35,867 bases of DNA. Source: Marivirga sp. GTDB taxonomy: Bacteria > Bacteroidota > Bacteroidia > Cytophagales > Cyclobacteriaceae. Shown here piece by piece: positions 15,640-24,203 of the stretch. The position numbers and the translations under genes are program-made. The stretch lies in assembly GCF_024636815.1 (NCBI RefSeq), contig NZ_JAGXGF010000004.1:1-35867 (forward strand), given 5' to 3'. How positions within the stretch are numbered: position 1 is the stretch's first letter; each line of letters starts with the position of its first letter. The notes under the pieces were generated by a model, which worked only from the letters and a program-made list of their open reading frames with translations, did no database searches and had not been told where the DNA came from.

Positions 15640-17183
15640 AGTTCCACCCTTCTGTTGAGTTCTCTTCCTTCAAATTCATCATCATTAGTAGCAATTGGTC
15701 TTTCTTTACCTTCGCAGCTAATTTCTATTCTGTATTTATTTATGCCTCTATCAATCAAAGCATCCTTAACTATATTTGCACGGTTACAGGATAAATCTAT
15801 ATTGACATCTTCTCCACCTATAGCGTCAGTATGACCTTCCAATAAAATTTTAATTTGAGGGTTCTTTTCTAATTCATCACTTATTTTATCAAGAAGAATG
15901 CTGAATTTACTTTGCAGCTTATCAGAATCAAATTTGAAATAAACATTTCTATTTATTTTTTGACCTTTAGCACCTGCGTCTATCAGAGAAAAGTCCTCTT
16001 CCTTTCCCCCAATTCCTAATTTTAGACTAAGTGTTGATAAAAAGCCTCTGTTATTTCTCTCTTGCTCTTTGACATAATTCATTTCTTGATCTATGCTAAC
16101 AGCATCAGGTTGAGAGTTATAGGCAATTTGGGGTTCTTCTTTCAGGGGTTCACTTGTAATAAGTGGTTCATCTTTCTTATTCAAACTTTCTTTTTCTTCT
16201 ATATCTTTATTTTCAGCAATTATTTCTTGAGCTTGAGGTTTTTGGATGAACTCCTCATTTTTAGGTTTTTGTTTATTCCTGTCTCTTGCTTGAATAATTT
16301 TTTCTTTTATCTCATCTGAGAGGGTTGCCCTCCATATATTTCGGTTTTGTGCTCCGGCAGGGTAGGAGTCATAATACAAATAATCAAAGCTGGGATCTAG
16401 GGAGACGAAAGTTTCTTCAAATTTTGTATTGATGATATTGCCTAAATTTTCTGGCTCTGTCCATTCATCCCAATCATCTCCAGTTCGATGAGCCATAAAT
16501 AGATCAGCAGAACCTTGGCCCTTATGCCCATAACTTGCAAAAAATAAGGTGTTTCCATCATTTGTCAGGAATGGAGCAAAGTCTGCCTTAGGGGAATTGA
16601 TGGCTTTCCCCATAGTCATAGGGGTACTAAAAGTTTTAGATTCTTCTTGATAAACGCTGTAATACAAATCCTGATCTCCCTCAGAATCTTTTCTTTCTAC
16701 AGCCATTAGAATCACCTGATGTTTGAAATTATAATCGAAATCAACATATTGGCTATTATTATAATGTCCATCAATTGGAAATTCCTTGGGGTCAGTACTT
16801 CCTTTAGTAAAAAGAGCTAACTCAGTTCTAATACCACTGTATCGCGTATTAACAAAAATCAAAGAATCATCACCTTTACTAGCCCTAACTAAATCATTAG
16901 GCCTTTTGTCATTATAATCTTTTCCTAGATTTTTTGGTTTGGTCCAAATCCCGCGTGAATCAAATTCACTAACCCAGACATCTTGAAAATCTTTCTCTCC
17001 TCTAATATTATCTGGATGAAATCTTCTGTTGATGTATAATTTCTTTCCATCATCAGATATAATAGGTCTCACATCCTGCGATGAACTGTTCACATCACCT
17101 GGTATCCCTTCTATTGTTACTTTTTCCTGTGCTTTTACAAAAAGAGGTATTAAAAAAAATAAAAATGGTAAAAGTGTTTTCAA
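15627..17183 (-). CDS. OmpA family protein with WD40-like (PD40) beta-propeller repeats
   Basis: A 518-residue envelope protein. A signal peptide ends at LFVKA. Residues about 30-290 hold PD40 propeller repeats (RPIISDDGKKLYINRR, APFLTNDGNTLFFASYG, FVSLDPSFDYLYYDSYP, with NLG and KAINSP turns). A charged, disordered Lys/Glu linker spans about 295-380. The C-terminal OmpA domain (about 405-518) has VYFKFDSDKL, ILLEGHTDAIGG and ELNRRVELYLF, which bind peptidoglycan. The layout matches the large Bacteroidota group that includes T9SS/gliding accessory proteins such as PorE, but it lacks their TPR region, so I do not name it. The gene is preceded by a long divergent intergenic region. Confidence 0.88.
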   Translation of the reverse strand: MKTLLPFLFFLIPLFVKAQEKVTIEGIPGDVNSSSQDVRPIISDDGKKLYINRRFHPDNIRGEKDFQDVWVSEFDSRGIWTKPKNLGKDYNDKRPNDLVRASKGDDSLIFVNTRYSGIRTELALFTKGSTDPKEFPIDGHYNNSQYVDFDYNFKHQVILMAVERKDSEGDQDLYYSVYQEESKTFSTPMTMGKAINSPKADFAPFLTNDGNTLFFASYGHKGQGSADLFMAHRTGDDWDEWTEPENLGNIINTKFEETFVSLDPSFDYLYYDSYPAGAQNRNIWRATLSDEIKEKIIQARDRNKQKPKNEEFIQKPQAQEIIAENKDIEEKESLNKKDEPLITSEPLKEEPQIAYNSQPDAVSIDQEMNYVKEQERNNRGFLSTLSLKLGIGGKEEDFSLIDAGAKGQKINRNVYFKFDSDKLQSKFSILLDKISDELEKNPQIKILLEGHTDAIGGEDVNIDLSCNRANIVKDALIDRGINKYRIEISCEGKERPIATNDDEFEGRELNRRVELYLF

Positions 17184-17478
17184 CGATGACTTTAATTTTG
17201 AAGGTTTGAGTGAACTAAAATTAATTTATTCTTAAACATTAAAAAAAACGAAAAATATTGAAATGAAACAAGCTTTTTCGATTAAGCGCATATAATTGTA
17301 TATGAATTTTCACGATTTTCATTAATATGCATGTTTTCTACTGGTTTTTTAACTTTTGGATAATTCTTATGTTGTAAATTTATGTTTCCAATAATTAATC
17401 ATATACTCAACTATGTGATGAGATAGTTTTTATTTCAATTAATATATTTTAATTTGCATTTTATTTATAATTACGATT
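17184..17478. other. Divergent intergenic region, no gene seen
   Basis: Almost 300 bases of very AT-rich sequence between the OmpA gene (minus) and the SGNH hydrolase gene (plus). It contains a near-palindrome (CATATAATTGTATATG, 17289-17304) and TTAATTTG at 17449-17456, which resembles the TAnnTTTG -7 element of Bacteroidota promoters without matching it fully. It must carry both promoters. No open frame of note or stable hairpin was found. Confidence 0.4.
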
Positions 17479-18165
17479 ATGAAAATCTTAAAATCTCTCT
17501 TATTTTTGACATTATTTTGGTATGGATCAAATCAAATTATGGCACAAGAAGCAAAATCATATTTAGCGTTAGGAGATTCTTACACTATTGGAGAAGCTGT
17601 TGATTCTAATGAAACATGGTCTAAAGTATTGTCGGATCGTTTAAACCAAAGGGGGATTCCAATCGAACTTAAGAAAATTATAGCTACTACGGGTTGGACC
17701 ACAGATGAATTATTGGAAGCTATAAATAATGATAAATCACTTAAAAATTCAACTTTTGATGTTGTAAGTTTATTGATTGGGGTAAATAATCAATATAGAG
17801 GATATGGTATTAAACAATATAAGGCAGAATTTGAGCAGCTTATAAAGAAAGCCATAGATTTAGCAGGGAAAAAGACCGGTAAAGTTTTTGTAGTAAGTAT
17901 TCCCGATTATGGAGTAACACCTTTTGCAAAGGAAAATAACAAGAATGCTGATTTGATTGCTAAGGAATTATATCAATATAATAGTATTGCCAAAAACATA
18001 TCAGATGAGTATGGAGTTAGATTTTTTGATATTACCCCTATTTCATTAAAAGCAATTTGGGATAAGGATTTTGTAGCCAAAGATAAACTACATCCTTCAG
18101 CAAAAATGTATGCTGAATGGGCGGAATACCTAGAACCAGGTGTCTATCAATTATTAAAAGATTAA
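17479..18165 (+). CDS. Exported SGNH/GDSL hydrolase (esterase/lipase)
   Basis: The 228-residue protein has a signal peptide ending at QIMAQ. Block I is YLALGDSYTIGEAV with the nucleophile Ser34. Block II glycine lies near TTGWTTDELLEA. Block III is LLIGVNNQYRG with the GxN oxyanion asparagine. Block V is DKLHPSAKMYAEWA with Asp202 and His205. All catalytic residues of the SGNH fold are thus present. It acts outside the cytoplasm on an unknown ester. Its stop codon overlaps the start of the next gene by one base (TAATG), so both products are coupled. Confidence 0.9.
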   Translation: MKILKSLLFLTLFWYGSNQIMAQEAKSYLALGDSYTIGEAVDSNETWSKVLSDRLNQRGIPIELKKIIATTGWTTDELLEAINNDKSLKNSTFDVVSLLIGVNNQYRGYGIKQYKAEFEQLIKKAIDLAGKKTGKVFVVSIPDYGVTPFAKENNKNADLIAKELYQYNSIAKNISDEYGVRFFDITPISLKAIWDKDFVAKDKLHPSAKMYAEWAEYLEPGVYQLLKD

Positions 18166-18824
18166 TGAAGAAGCACATCCATTTATATTTTATTATAATG
18201 CTTGTTTTTACTGCATGTAAAGATAAAATGGTATGTGCTGCCTTTCAGAGTAGCTATATTCTGGATGAAGAAGAACAAAAGAAAAGATTTTCACTATTTG
18301 AAGGGGATTCTCTTGTACTTTCGGCTTCAGCCTCAACCAGTCATTATAAAACCAATATTTACGGAATCTCTGAAAAGAAATATGGTTATTGGAAGGAGCA
18401 AGGATTATTAAAAGTTAAGCAAAAGGATGTGTATAGTGAAGAGGTTGACTCTTTATTGAATGTGCGAAAAAAGGGAGCGCCTGAAATGGCAGAAGGTGGA
18501 GATGTTAAGTTGAAATCTCCCTTTACACCTGAGATGGACTCTGCTCAAATAGCCAAAGGAGAAGATGCATGGGATAACACCAAAAGATTTAATTATAATG
18601 TAGATTTTGTAAACTATATGCTTTTGGTGGGCAATGATATTTTAAAACAACAAGCAGCAGATCGAGATTCAGCTCAAGCCAAAATGAAAAAGAAGGAAGT
18701 GGAACAACCAACTGATTCTACTTCAAATGAGAAAAAAGGATTTATGGATCGGATTTTTGGGGGTAGAGATAAATCAAATGACGCTGAAGTAAGCAATCCT
18801 GAAGAACCCAATAATGAGGAATAA
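18165..18824 (+). CDS. Lipoprotein of unknown function coupled to the SGNH hydrolase
   Basis: The 219-residue product begins MKKHIHLYFIIMLVFTAC with lipobox Cys18 and continues KDKMVCAAFQSSYILDEEEQKKRF. The middle has SLFEGDSLVLSASASTSHYKTN and KYGYWKEQ. The C-terminal third is charged, low in complexity and probably disordered, with KKKEVEQPTDSTSNEKKGFM and NPEEPNNEE. I do not recognise the family. The start at 18165 is chosen because it gives a lipoprotein signal and the TAATG overlap with the upstream gene; a longer frame begins inside that gene. The pairing suggests the two may act at the same membrane, but this is only context. A terminator hairpin follows. Confidence 0.75.
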   Translation: MKKHIHLYFIIMLVFTACKDKMVCAAFQSSYILDEEEQKKRFSLFEGDSLVLSASASTSHYKTNIYGISEKKYGYWKEQGLLKVKQKDVYSEEVDSLLNVRKKGAPEMAEGGDVKLKSPFTPEMDSAQIAKGEDAWDNTKRFNYNVDFVNYMLLVGNDILKQQAADRDSAQAKMKKKEVEQPTDSTSNEKKGFMDRIFGGRDKSNDAEVSNPEEPNNEE

Positions 18825-18831
18825 AAAAAAA

Positions 18832-18852
18832 GCCATTTCAAATTGAAATAGC
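18832..18852. terminator. Bidirectional terminator hairpin
   Basis: GC-C-ATTTCAA and TTGAAAT-A-GC arms with one C/A mismatch. It is preceded by a run of nine A's (18823-18831) and followed by CTTTCC. It lies between the convergent lipoprotein and methyltransferase genes and probably ends both transcripts. Confidence 0.65.
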
Positions 18853-18878
18853 CTTTCCTGTTATACTTTAAAGAAATT

Positions 18879-19628
18879 TTATCTTCCTTCTTCTCGCATT
18901 ATAGAAGAGTATTTCAATGCTTTTAGAATCAAATAAAGTACTACTGATATTGCTGCTGCAATAATAAGATAGATATTAAATTCTTGTGTACCTTTTAACA
19001 GTTCTGCCGCTACATCAAAAGCACAAAAAATTACAAATACTGCTGCAAATCCATTCTTTTCTTTAGTCAGAACTTTTTTCCAACTAAAAGATAAATTTGG
19101 TTTAACGAAGTTCTTGAATGAAGGGATAAATGCAGGCGTTTTTTCAGCCCATGAAGTATATACCTCTTTAAATTTTCTTCTTAAGAATTGCTCTTCAGCA
19201 AACATAATTCTTTCATAATAAACCCAGTAGAATAAAATAAAGGCTACTACAAACCATATGTTTTCAGTTAATAAAGCCGGACCCAACCACATGAAAAAAT
19301 TACCTACATAAAGCGGATGCCTTACAGTTGAATAAATTCCTGTGGTATTTAGTGTATCTGCAATTTGTTCATCAGTATTTCTTCCGGAAGTGTTCTTAGG
19401 GGTGTGTCCAACTGTGTAAGCTCTGATATATTGACCAAACAAGCTTACTGCTATGCAAAAAATTAAAAAGTAATTTTTTATTGCAGGATCCTGAATAATA
19501 AATAATTCAGGATTTAAAGCTGCATAAACATAAATTCCCATTCCAATAAATAAAATTAAGACTGGTAAAGTCCCTCTGTATTTGAAAAGCCAAACGCCTT
19601 GTTGTTCAAATTCTTCCTGTAATGCCAT
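18879..19628 (-). CDS. Isoprenylcysteine carboxyl methyltransferase/phospholipid methyltransferase-like membrane protein
   Basis: A 249-residue integral membrane protein with about five to six hydrophobic segments. The ICMT/PEMT core is GIYSTVRHPLYVGNFFMWLG (RHPxYxG) and a downstream YYERIMFAEEQFLRRKFKEVY with the conserved glutamate pair used to bind S-adenosylmethionine. The tail (FKNFVKPNLSFSWKKVL and two further helices) is longer than in the minimal ICMT fold. Bacterial members methylate lipids or unknown small molecules, and the substrate cannot be told from sequence. It stands alone, convergent with the lipoprotein gene. Confidence 0.82.
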   Translation of the reverse strand: MALQEEFEQQGVWLFKYRGTLPVLILFIGMGIYVYAALNPELFIIQDPAIKNYFLIFCIAVSLFGQYIRAYTVGHTPKNTSGRNTDEQIADTLNTTGIYSTVRHPLYVGNFFMWLGPALLTENIWFVVAFILFYWVYYERIMFAEEQFLRRKFKEVYTSWAEKTPAFIPSFKNFVKPNLSFSWKKVLTKEKNGFAAVFVIFCAFDVAAELLKGTQEFNIYLIIAAAISVVLYLILKALKYSSIMREEGR

Positions 19629-19802
19629 TAATGATAAAGTTCAATTTAAAAAGCTGCAAATTAACCATTATATCATCAATTAATTAAGCTAAATCTGATA
19701 AATTGTATCGCTTAATTAAAAAAGTCATATTTTAAGTATAGTACTAGAACTTAAAATCCGATTTTTGATGTAATTTGAAATTTAACTTTAAAAATCTTCA
19801 TA

Positions 19803-20342
19803 ATGAAAATTGTATCTTCTATTTTGATTCTTTTTACTTTAACTTGTTTGCCAGTCTTAGCTCAAGATGCACAATTCCCTATTGTAAAAGGGTTTGGTGG
19901 TATTTATGAAATCGAAAATGTAGTGGAGCAGTTGGAGGACGGTAAGCAAGTGAAGATTATAGTGGAACTTGTTTCCGGGAATGAAAGCCCTGAAGAATAT
20001 TCCTTTTGGGTGAACAATATTGCTCGATTAATGAACTTGCATGGAATTGAAGGGGTTTCTCCTGCTCTTCTGGATGTGAAGGTAATTGTTCATGGGCCAG
20101 CTGTCTTAGATTTGCTTTCTCACGGCAATTATTTCGAAAAATATAGAATCCCTAAGAACCCAAATACGCCAGTTTTGGAAGCATTAGATGAGGCAGGAGC
20201 CGAAATTATAATTTGCGGACAATCTTTAATCATGCGAGATTTAGGACGAAATGAAATATGGGAAAAAACTCAGGTAGCTACTTCTGCATTAACAACTATC
20301 ACCAAAAATGTGGCGGATGGATATGTATTGATCAAGTTTTGA
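19803..20342 (+). CDS. Exported DsrE family protein
   Basis: The 179-residue protein starts with a signal peptide (MKIVSSILILFTLTCLPVLA). It then shows the DsrE/DsrF-like alpha/beta fold: KQVKIIVELVSGNES, INNIARLMNLHG-type helix, DVKVIVHGPAVLDLLSHGNY, NPNTPVLEALDEAGAEIIICGQSL and ATSALTTITKNVADGYVLIKF. The conserved cysteine in IICGQS is present, the residue that carries sulfur in some relatives. Export to the periplasm sets it apart from the cytosolic sulfur-relay proteins. Exported forms are common in Bacteroidota and their role is unknown. The gene stands alone. Confidence 0.82.
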   Translation: MKIVSSILILFTLTCLPVLAQDAQFPIVKGFGGIYEIENVVEQLEDGKQVKIIVELVSGNESPEEYSFWVNNIARLMNLHGIEGVSPALLDVKVIVHGPAVLDLLSHGNYFEKYRIPKNPNTPVLEALDEAGAEIIICGQSLIMRDLGRNEIWEKTQVATSALTTITKNVADGYVLIKF

Positions 20343-20416
20343 GGTGGCTAGGTGTTGAAGTGAATAAGTGTATAAGTATTGATGTTAGGAAGTGTTTCTA
20401 GTTTGTTTAGAGGTAT

Positions 20417-20714
20417 TAATGTCACCCTTACAGGGCTTAGGTTGTCAAAAAGATTGACTTTTACCGTAATTTTACCCCGATGAGGCAAAAGGGTATCCTG
20501 TAAAGTCACAAATTGTGTACTGACGGTTTGACGGTTGGAACCGTCTAATCGCTAATCTACAAAAATGTCGATCCCATTTATCGGTGAGACACTTTCGACC
20601 TGACCGAGGAAGCATCTATATTCACTGAGCTTATCTGCTTATAAGTTCCAGAGGAACGATATTACGGTAACTATGATAGAAGCAGAAAACTCAAGCCCTT
20701 TAAGGGTGACATTA
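20417..20714. repeat. 298-bp hairpin-rich element with 22-bp terminal inverted repeats (MITE- or REP-like)
   Basis: The left end (20417-20438, TAATGTCACCCTTACAGGGCTT) is the reverse complement of the right end (20693-20714) with one mismatch. The sequence is richer in G+C than its surroundings and non-coding. Inside are nested hairpins: CCCT-TAC-AGGG (20425-20435), CACAA-A-TTGTG (20507-20517), GACGGTT-GG-AACCGTC (20530-20545) and GTTCC-AGA-GGAAC (20645-20657). An inner pair ACCGTAAT (20463-20470)/ATTACGGT (20661-20668) lets the whole element fold on itself. If the repeat is taken as starting at ATGTCACC, it is flanked by TA on both sides, as with Tc1/mariner- or IS630-type insertions. No transposase is present. 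It is likely a dispersed repeat, but copies elsewhere are not visible from here. Confidence 0.65.
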
Positions 20715-20793
20715 TCGCACTAGAATTAATTTACTAATGCCAATTCATCAATGTAGTGATTGGATATATAAGGCATAAAAGAATGCAAAAAGA

Positions 20794-23079
20794 CTATAAA
20801 TTCAGCCAATAAGTCAATTTTAATATTAGTGCTCGGTTCTTAGTATTATCTCCCGGAATGAAGTCAACAGGACCGTTTGGTGCAAAATTTTCAGTATATA
20901 CAAGAAATATATCAGAGGCTGGAGCAAATCTCCATTGGAAACGTAAATTGTAATTCACATTGTCAAATCGGTTGTTATACTGTGCGAAACCCGTAAAAAA
21001 GATGGCGTCCGTCATGGTTAAATCCAACCTTGGGCCGATTAGGTAGAAATTAGCATCTCCAAAACCTTCTGCCAGCTGGATTGAATTGTAATCGTAACGG
21101 ATAGAAAAAGATCCAAATGGTTGGAATCGATAGCCAATATTTCCATTGACATTAAATCGCTGGCCATTATAAAAACCACCATAGCTTAAACTGGCATTAT
21201 AAGTAAAAACGGACCGTCTATCGGAAATGTAATCAACCTTGATTACATTCCATTCATATTCTGTTCCTTGTAATAATAAGCTATCGTTAAAGGGAGCTAT
21301 TGGGCTAAAATCAAAAAACATATATTGATAATTTCTGCTCACATCAATAGAGGCAGAAGAGGTATTCGTAAAATCAAAATCATGGGAGAGACTAAATGAT
21401 CGGTCAGTTATTCTACTGAAATCGGAATCCGAAGTATAAGAGACATTTAAGCTTAAGCTATGATTAATTATTTTTTCATTTTGGGGATAAAAAATATAGC
21501 TCGGACTAAAAGATCCTTGATTATAACCAACTCGTGGTACAAAACCCATTTCAGCATTAAAACCATCACCAATAGCAGTGTGTACCCACCTTACTGAATA
21601 ATTCCTTCTTTGATATCGAATAAATGTCCCATGGTTATAGGTCCCATTTTTATTCCAGTTATCAAAAGAGCGTTGGTAATAAAAATCCCCAGCCCAACGC
21701 GTATCCTCAGTAAAAAGGTTAAACTCGGCTCCAATAACACGGTTATATAATTTATAGCTGGTGGTGGTATCCTTATTGTGAATTTCTCTTCTCGCTATTT
21801 GTGGATTATATTGACTAATATCTTTTCCCTTTTCAATGCCTAAATTTTCTTTGTTGGCAAATACAAAAGCAACATTCGATCTTTTTAAAACATTCTGTTG
21901 AATGGTTAATACGCTATAGTTTTGATAGGGGAGTTGTAGGTCATCTCGTTTATCTGTTAGCATATTTAAAACGCCAATTCGTAATTTTTCATTTATTTTA
22001 CCGCTCATTCTGGCCCCTCCTAAAATTGGAACTTGTTCTGATCGACCTAAAGTATCTGTTGTGATTCCAATTCTTCTTGAGAAAAAGGCTCTTGCATGAG
22101 GAAAACCAAATTTGCTAAAGAGATCGGCATTTTCAAGAAAAAACTGTCTTCGTTCAGGGAACTGAACTTCAAAACGGCTTAGGTTAATAACTTGCCGATC
22201 GACTTCCACTTGTGAGAAATCAGGGTTAACCGTTAAATCCAAATTAAGAGAAGGGGAGAGCCCTATTTTTGCATCAAAACCTGCATTGGCATTCAAGCCT
22301 TTCCCCAATTCAGGGTCAATATAATTCTTATCGTAATTACCTAGTGCATAAGGGATAAAAGAAATGTTAGTGCCGGCAGGAGGTGGGTTTTCAGGCCACA
22401 AGATCTTTCCTGAAAAAGTTAGGGCTGAAGGAGTGAACTGTTGTTCCACAGCAATCCATGAGCTTCTTTCATTTCTTTTTAAATGATTTCGGAAAAACTG
22501 CATATTCCAAATCTTATTTTCATCGCTATATCTTATGGACTTAAACGGAATAGCAATTTCTGCTATCCAGCGGTCCTCATACCGCTTTACATGAGAATAC
22601 CATTTGTTATCCCAGTCTTCATTTACATTTACTCCCTCGTCTATCGTACCTTCCCTTTGTACTCCATAGGGGGTAATGCCAAAGGAGAAGCCATTTGTGA
22701 AATCATTATAAGGGTCTAAATAGATAGAAAAATTTTCATTTAGGGGCCAGTCCCAATCTCTACGTAAAGACTGTACCACATAACCCTCTTGCCCATCGAA
22801 ACAAGTGATTGCAAAGTAGAAATTCTTTTCATCATAAGTCATCCTTACTTCTGATTCCAAAGATGCCGGGCGGTCATCCTGAGGAATATTCATGTAGAAA
22901 TCAGTAGCTACTTCGGTGTTTTGCCAGATAGATTCATTCAATTCACCATCCAACACAATATTTTCCTTAGTTTGTTGGAGGTTATATTCAGTATGTTGTG
23001 CCTGATTTTGGGCATGGGATAATGGCAAAAATCCACAAATAAAATATACCAATATTAAATATTGTTGAGCTGTTTTCAT
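20794..23079 (-). CDS. DUF5916 outer-membrane beta-barrel protein with CBM9-like N-terminal domain
   Basis: The 761-residue protein has a signal peptide (QQYLILVYFICGFLPLSHAQ) and a CBM9-like domain at about 40-230 (IVLDGELNESIWQNTEVAT, MTYDEKNFYFAITCFD, FSIYLDPYNDFTNGFSFGI, IAEIAIPFKSIRYS). A plug-like stretch follows (LDLTVNPDFSQVEVDRQVIN, RRQFFLENADLF). The last 350 residues are amphipathic strands that end in an aromatic C-terminus (NRALILKLTYWLNL), as in outer-membrane barrels. This is the DUF5916 architecture. The family is thought to act in surface glycan or other ligand handling, but no substrate is known. Start at 23079, directly before the signal peptide, is preferred over ATG 23088. 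Confidence 0.9.
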   Translation of the reverse strand: MKTAQQYLILVYFICGFLPLSHAQNQAQHTEYNLQQTKENIVLDGELNESIWQNTEVATDFYMNIPQDDRPASLESEVRMTYDEKNFYFAITCFDGQEGYVVQSLRRDWDWPLNENFSIYLDPYNDFTNGFSFGITPYGVQREGTIDEGVNVNEDWDNKWYSHVKRYEDRWIAEIAIPFKSIRYSDENKIWNMQFFRNHLKRNERSSWIAVEQQFTPSALTFSGKILWPENPPPAGTNISFIPYALGNYDKNYIDPELGKGLNANAGFDAKIGLSPSLNLDLTVNPDFSQVEVDRQVINLSRFEVQFPERRQFFLENADLFSKFGFPHARAFFSRRIGITTDTLGRSEQVPILGGARMSGKINEKLRIGVLNMLTDKRDDLQLPYQNYSVLTIQQNVLKRSNVAFVFANKENLGIEKGKDISQYNPQIARREIHNKDTTTSYKLYNRVIGAEFNLFTEDTRWAGDFYYQRSFDNWNKNGTYNHGTFIRYQRRNYSVRWVHTAIGDGFNAEMGFVPRVGYNQGSFSPSYIFYPQNEKIINHSLSLNVSYTSDSDFSRITDRSFSLSHDFDFTNTSSASIDVSRNYQYMFFDFSPIAPFNDSLLLQGTEYEWNVIKVDYISDRRSVFTYNASLSYGGFYNGQRFNVNGNIGYRFQPFGSFSIRYDYNSIQLAEGFGDANFYLIGPRLDLTMTDAIFFTGFAQYNNRFDNVNYNLRFQWRFAPASDIFLVYTENFAPNGPVDFIPGDNTKNRALILKLTYWLNL

Positions 23080-23231
23080 TGTATACAATACTACTAAAAG
23101 ATATCTATGTTTATAAACGAATTTTTATAAATGGAAGTGACTTGATTTGAACTCGGCATGTATTTTATTTTGAATATTCTTCTTTTTTATATGTGTTTGT
23201 TATATATTCATTAAATAATTATATATGTAAA

Positions 23232-23984
23232 ATGGAAAATCATATATTTTCGGAAATTAAGGACTCATTTTATAAAAGTGAAATAGAACGATATATTCAG
23301 GAATTGGAGAATATTCCCAATTCATTTTGCGCCCTTTTCTGGCTTTATTCTCATGATTTTATATTTATAAGCCCATCTGTAGAGAGGGTTCTAGGTCATA
23401 AGTATGATAGCTTTTTAAAACAAGGCTTAGTTTTCTTTCAAACCATCATTCCTCCACGGCTATTAATTCCAATTTATGAAAGTATGAATAGTCAAGCTGA
23501 ACAGTTCCGACAATCTCCTAACTACATATTAGATCCAGCATGTTTTAAGGTTTCTGCTGCAGTTTTTAATCATGAAAGACAGGAAATTCCGGTTGAGTAT
23601 CATTCTGTGATTTTAGATGCCAAACAGTATGAGCCTGTAAGTTATCTTTTGCTTTGTATTTGGTTTGATTCAACTGGAATGAAGCAAGTGGAAATAAAAA
23701 GACTTTCGAAGAAGGTGCAGTATTTATTACTAAAAATCAAAGAGGTTTATATTAAAGCCAATCCTGAAAAATTTAAACTTTTATCACTTCCTAATAAAAT
23801 CACCAGAAGAGAGAAAGAAGTTGCAGAATTACTATCCCAAGGATACAGTTCAAAAGCAACAAGCGAAAAATTGAAAATTACTTTTAATACGGTAGAAACT
23901 TACCGAAAAAATCTGTTGTTGAAATTTAATGCTAAAAATACTGCAGAGTTAGTTTATAAATATGGGCGATTGCCTGTTTTGTAG
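23232..23984 (+). CDS. LuxR-type transcriptional regulator with PAS-like N-terminus
   Basis: A 250-residue regulator. Residues about 25-150 resemble a PAS domain (FCALFWLYSHDFIFISPSVE, VLGHKYDSFLKQG, VEYHSVILDAKQYEPVSYLL). The C-terminal HTH of LuxR/GerE type is complete: KITRREKEVAELLSQGYSSK, then ATSEKLKITFNTVETYRKN and LLLKFNAKNTAELV. A receiver domain is absent, so activation is probably by a ligand or partner sensed by the PAS-like part. It is divergent from the DUF5916 gene, with about 150 bases between them, and may control it or itself. Start chosen at ATG 23232; the frame is open to 23193, but that segment looks non-coding. This architecture is frequent in Cytophagales. Confidence 0.85.
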   Translation: MENHIFSEIKDSFYKSEIERYIQELENIPNSFCALFWLYSHDFIFISPSVERVLGHKYDSFLKQGLVFFQTIIPPRLLIPIYESMNSQAEQFRQSPNYILDPACFKVSAAVFNHERQEIPVEYHSVILDAKQYEPVSYLLLCIWFDSTGMKQVEIKRLSKKVQYLLLKIKEVYIKANPEKFKLLSLPNKITRREKEVAELLSQGYSSKATSEKLKITFNTVETYRKNLLLKFNAKNTAELVYKYGRLPVL

Positions 23985-24093
23985 TCTGAACTTTATGTTT
24001 TCAATTCCTTGATTTAGAATTCTGCTAATATCAATAAATAAGCGGAAGTTTAAATTGAAATCCCACCACATTTTCAATTTAATTATTCTTAAT

Positions 24094-24115
24094 CAATCCC
24101 TGAATTCTGGGATTG
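24094..24115. terminator. CAATCCC/GGGATTG inverted repeat between LuxR and peptidase genes
   Basis: CAATCCC (24094-24100) and GGGATTG (24109-24115) flank TGAATTCT. It lies 110 bases after the regulator stop and 89 before the peptidase start. It may end the regulator transcript, although the U-run after it is interrupted, or it may be an operator. The surrounding 220 bases hold nothing else clear. Confidence 0.4.
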
Positions 24116-24203
24116 CAATTAAAAATTTACTTCTGTATTTTTATTCTTATTTCATTAAAGATAATGAAAAGACAACCAGTCAATTGTCATTAAAATAAGG
24201 AGT

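Noticed and set aside
20343-20793. tRNA, rRNA or transposase gene in the 450-base gap
   Set aside because: No cloverleaf, no rRNA core sequence and no transposase motifs in any frame; the inverted-repeat element explains most of the gap.
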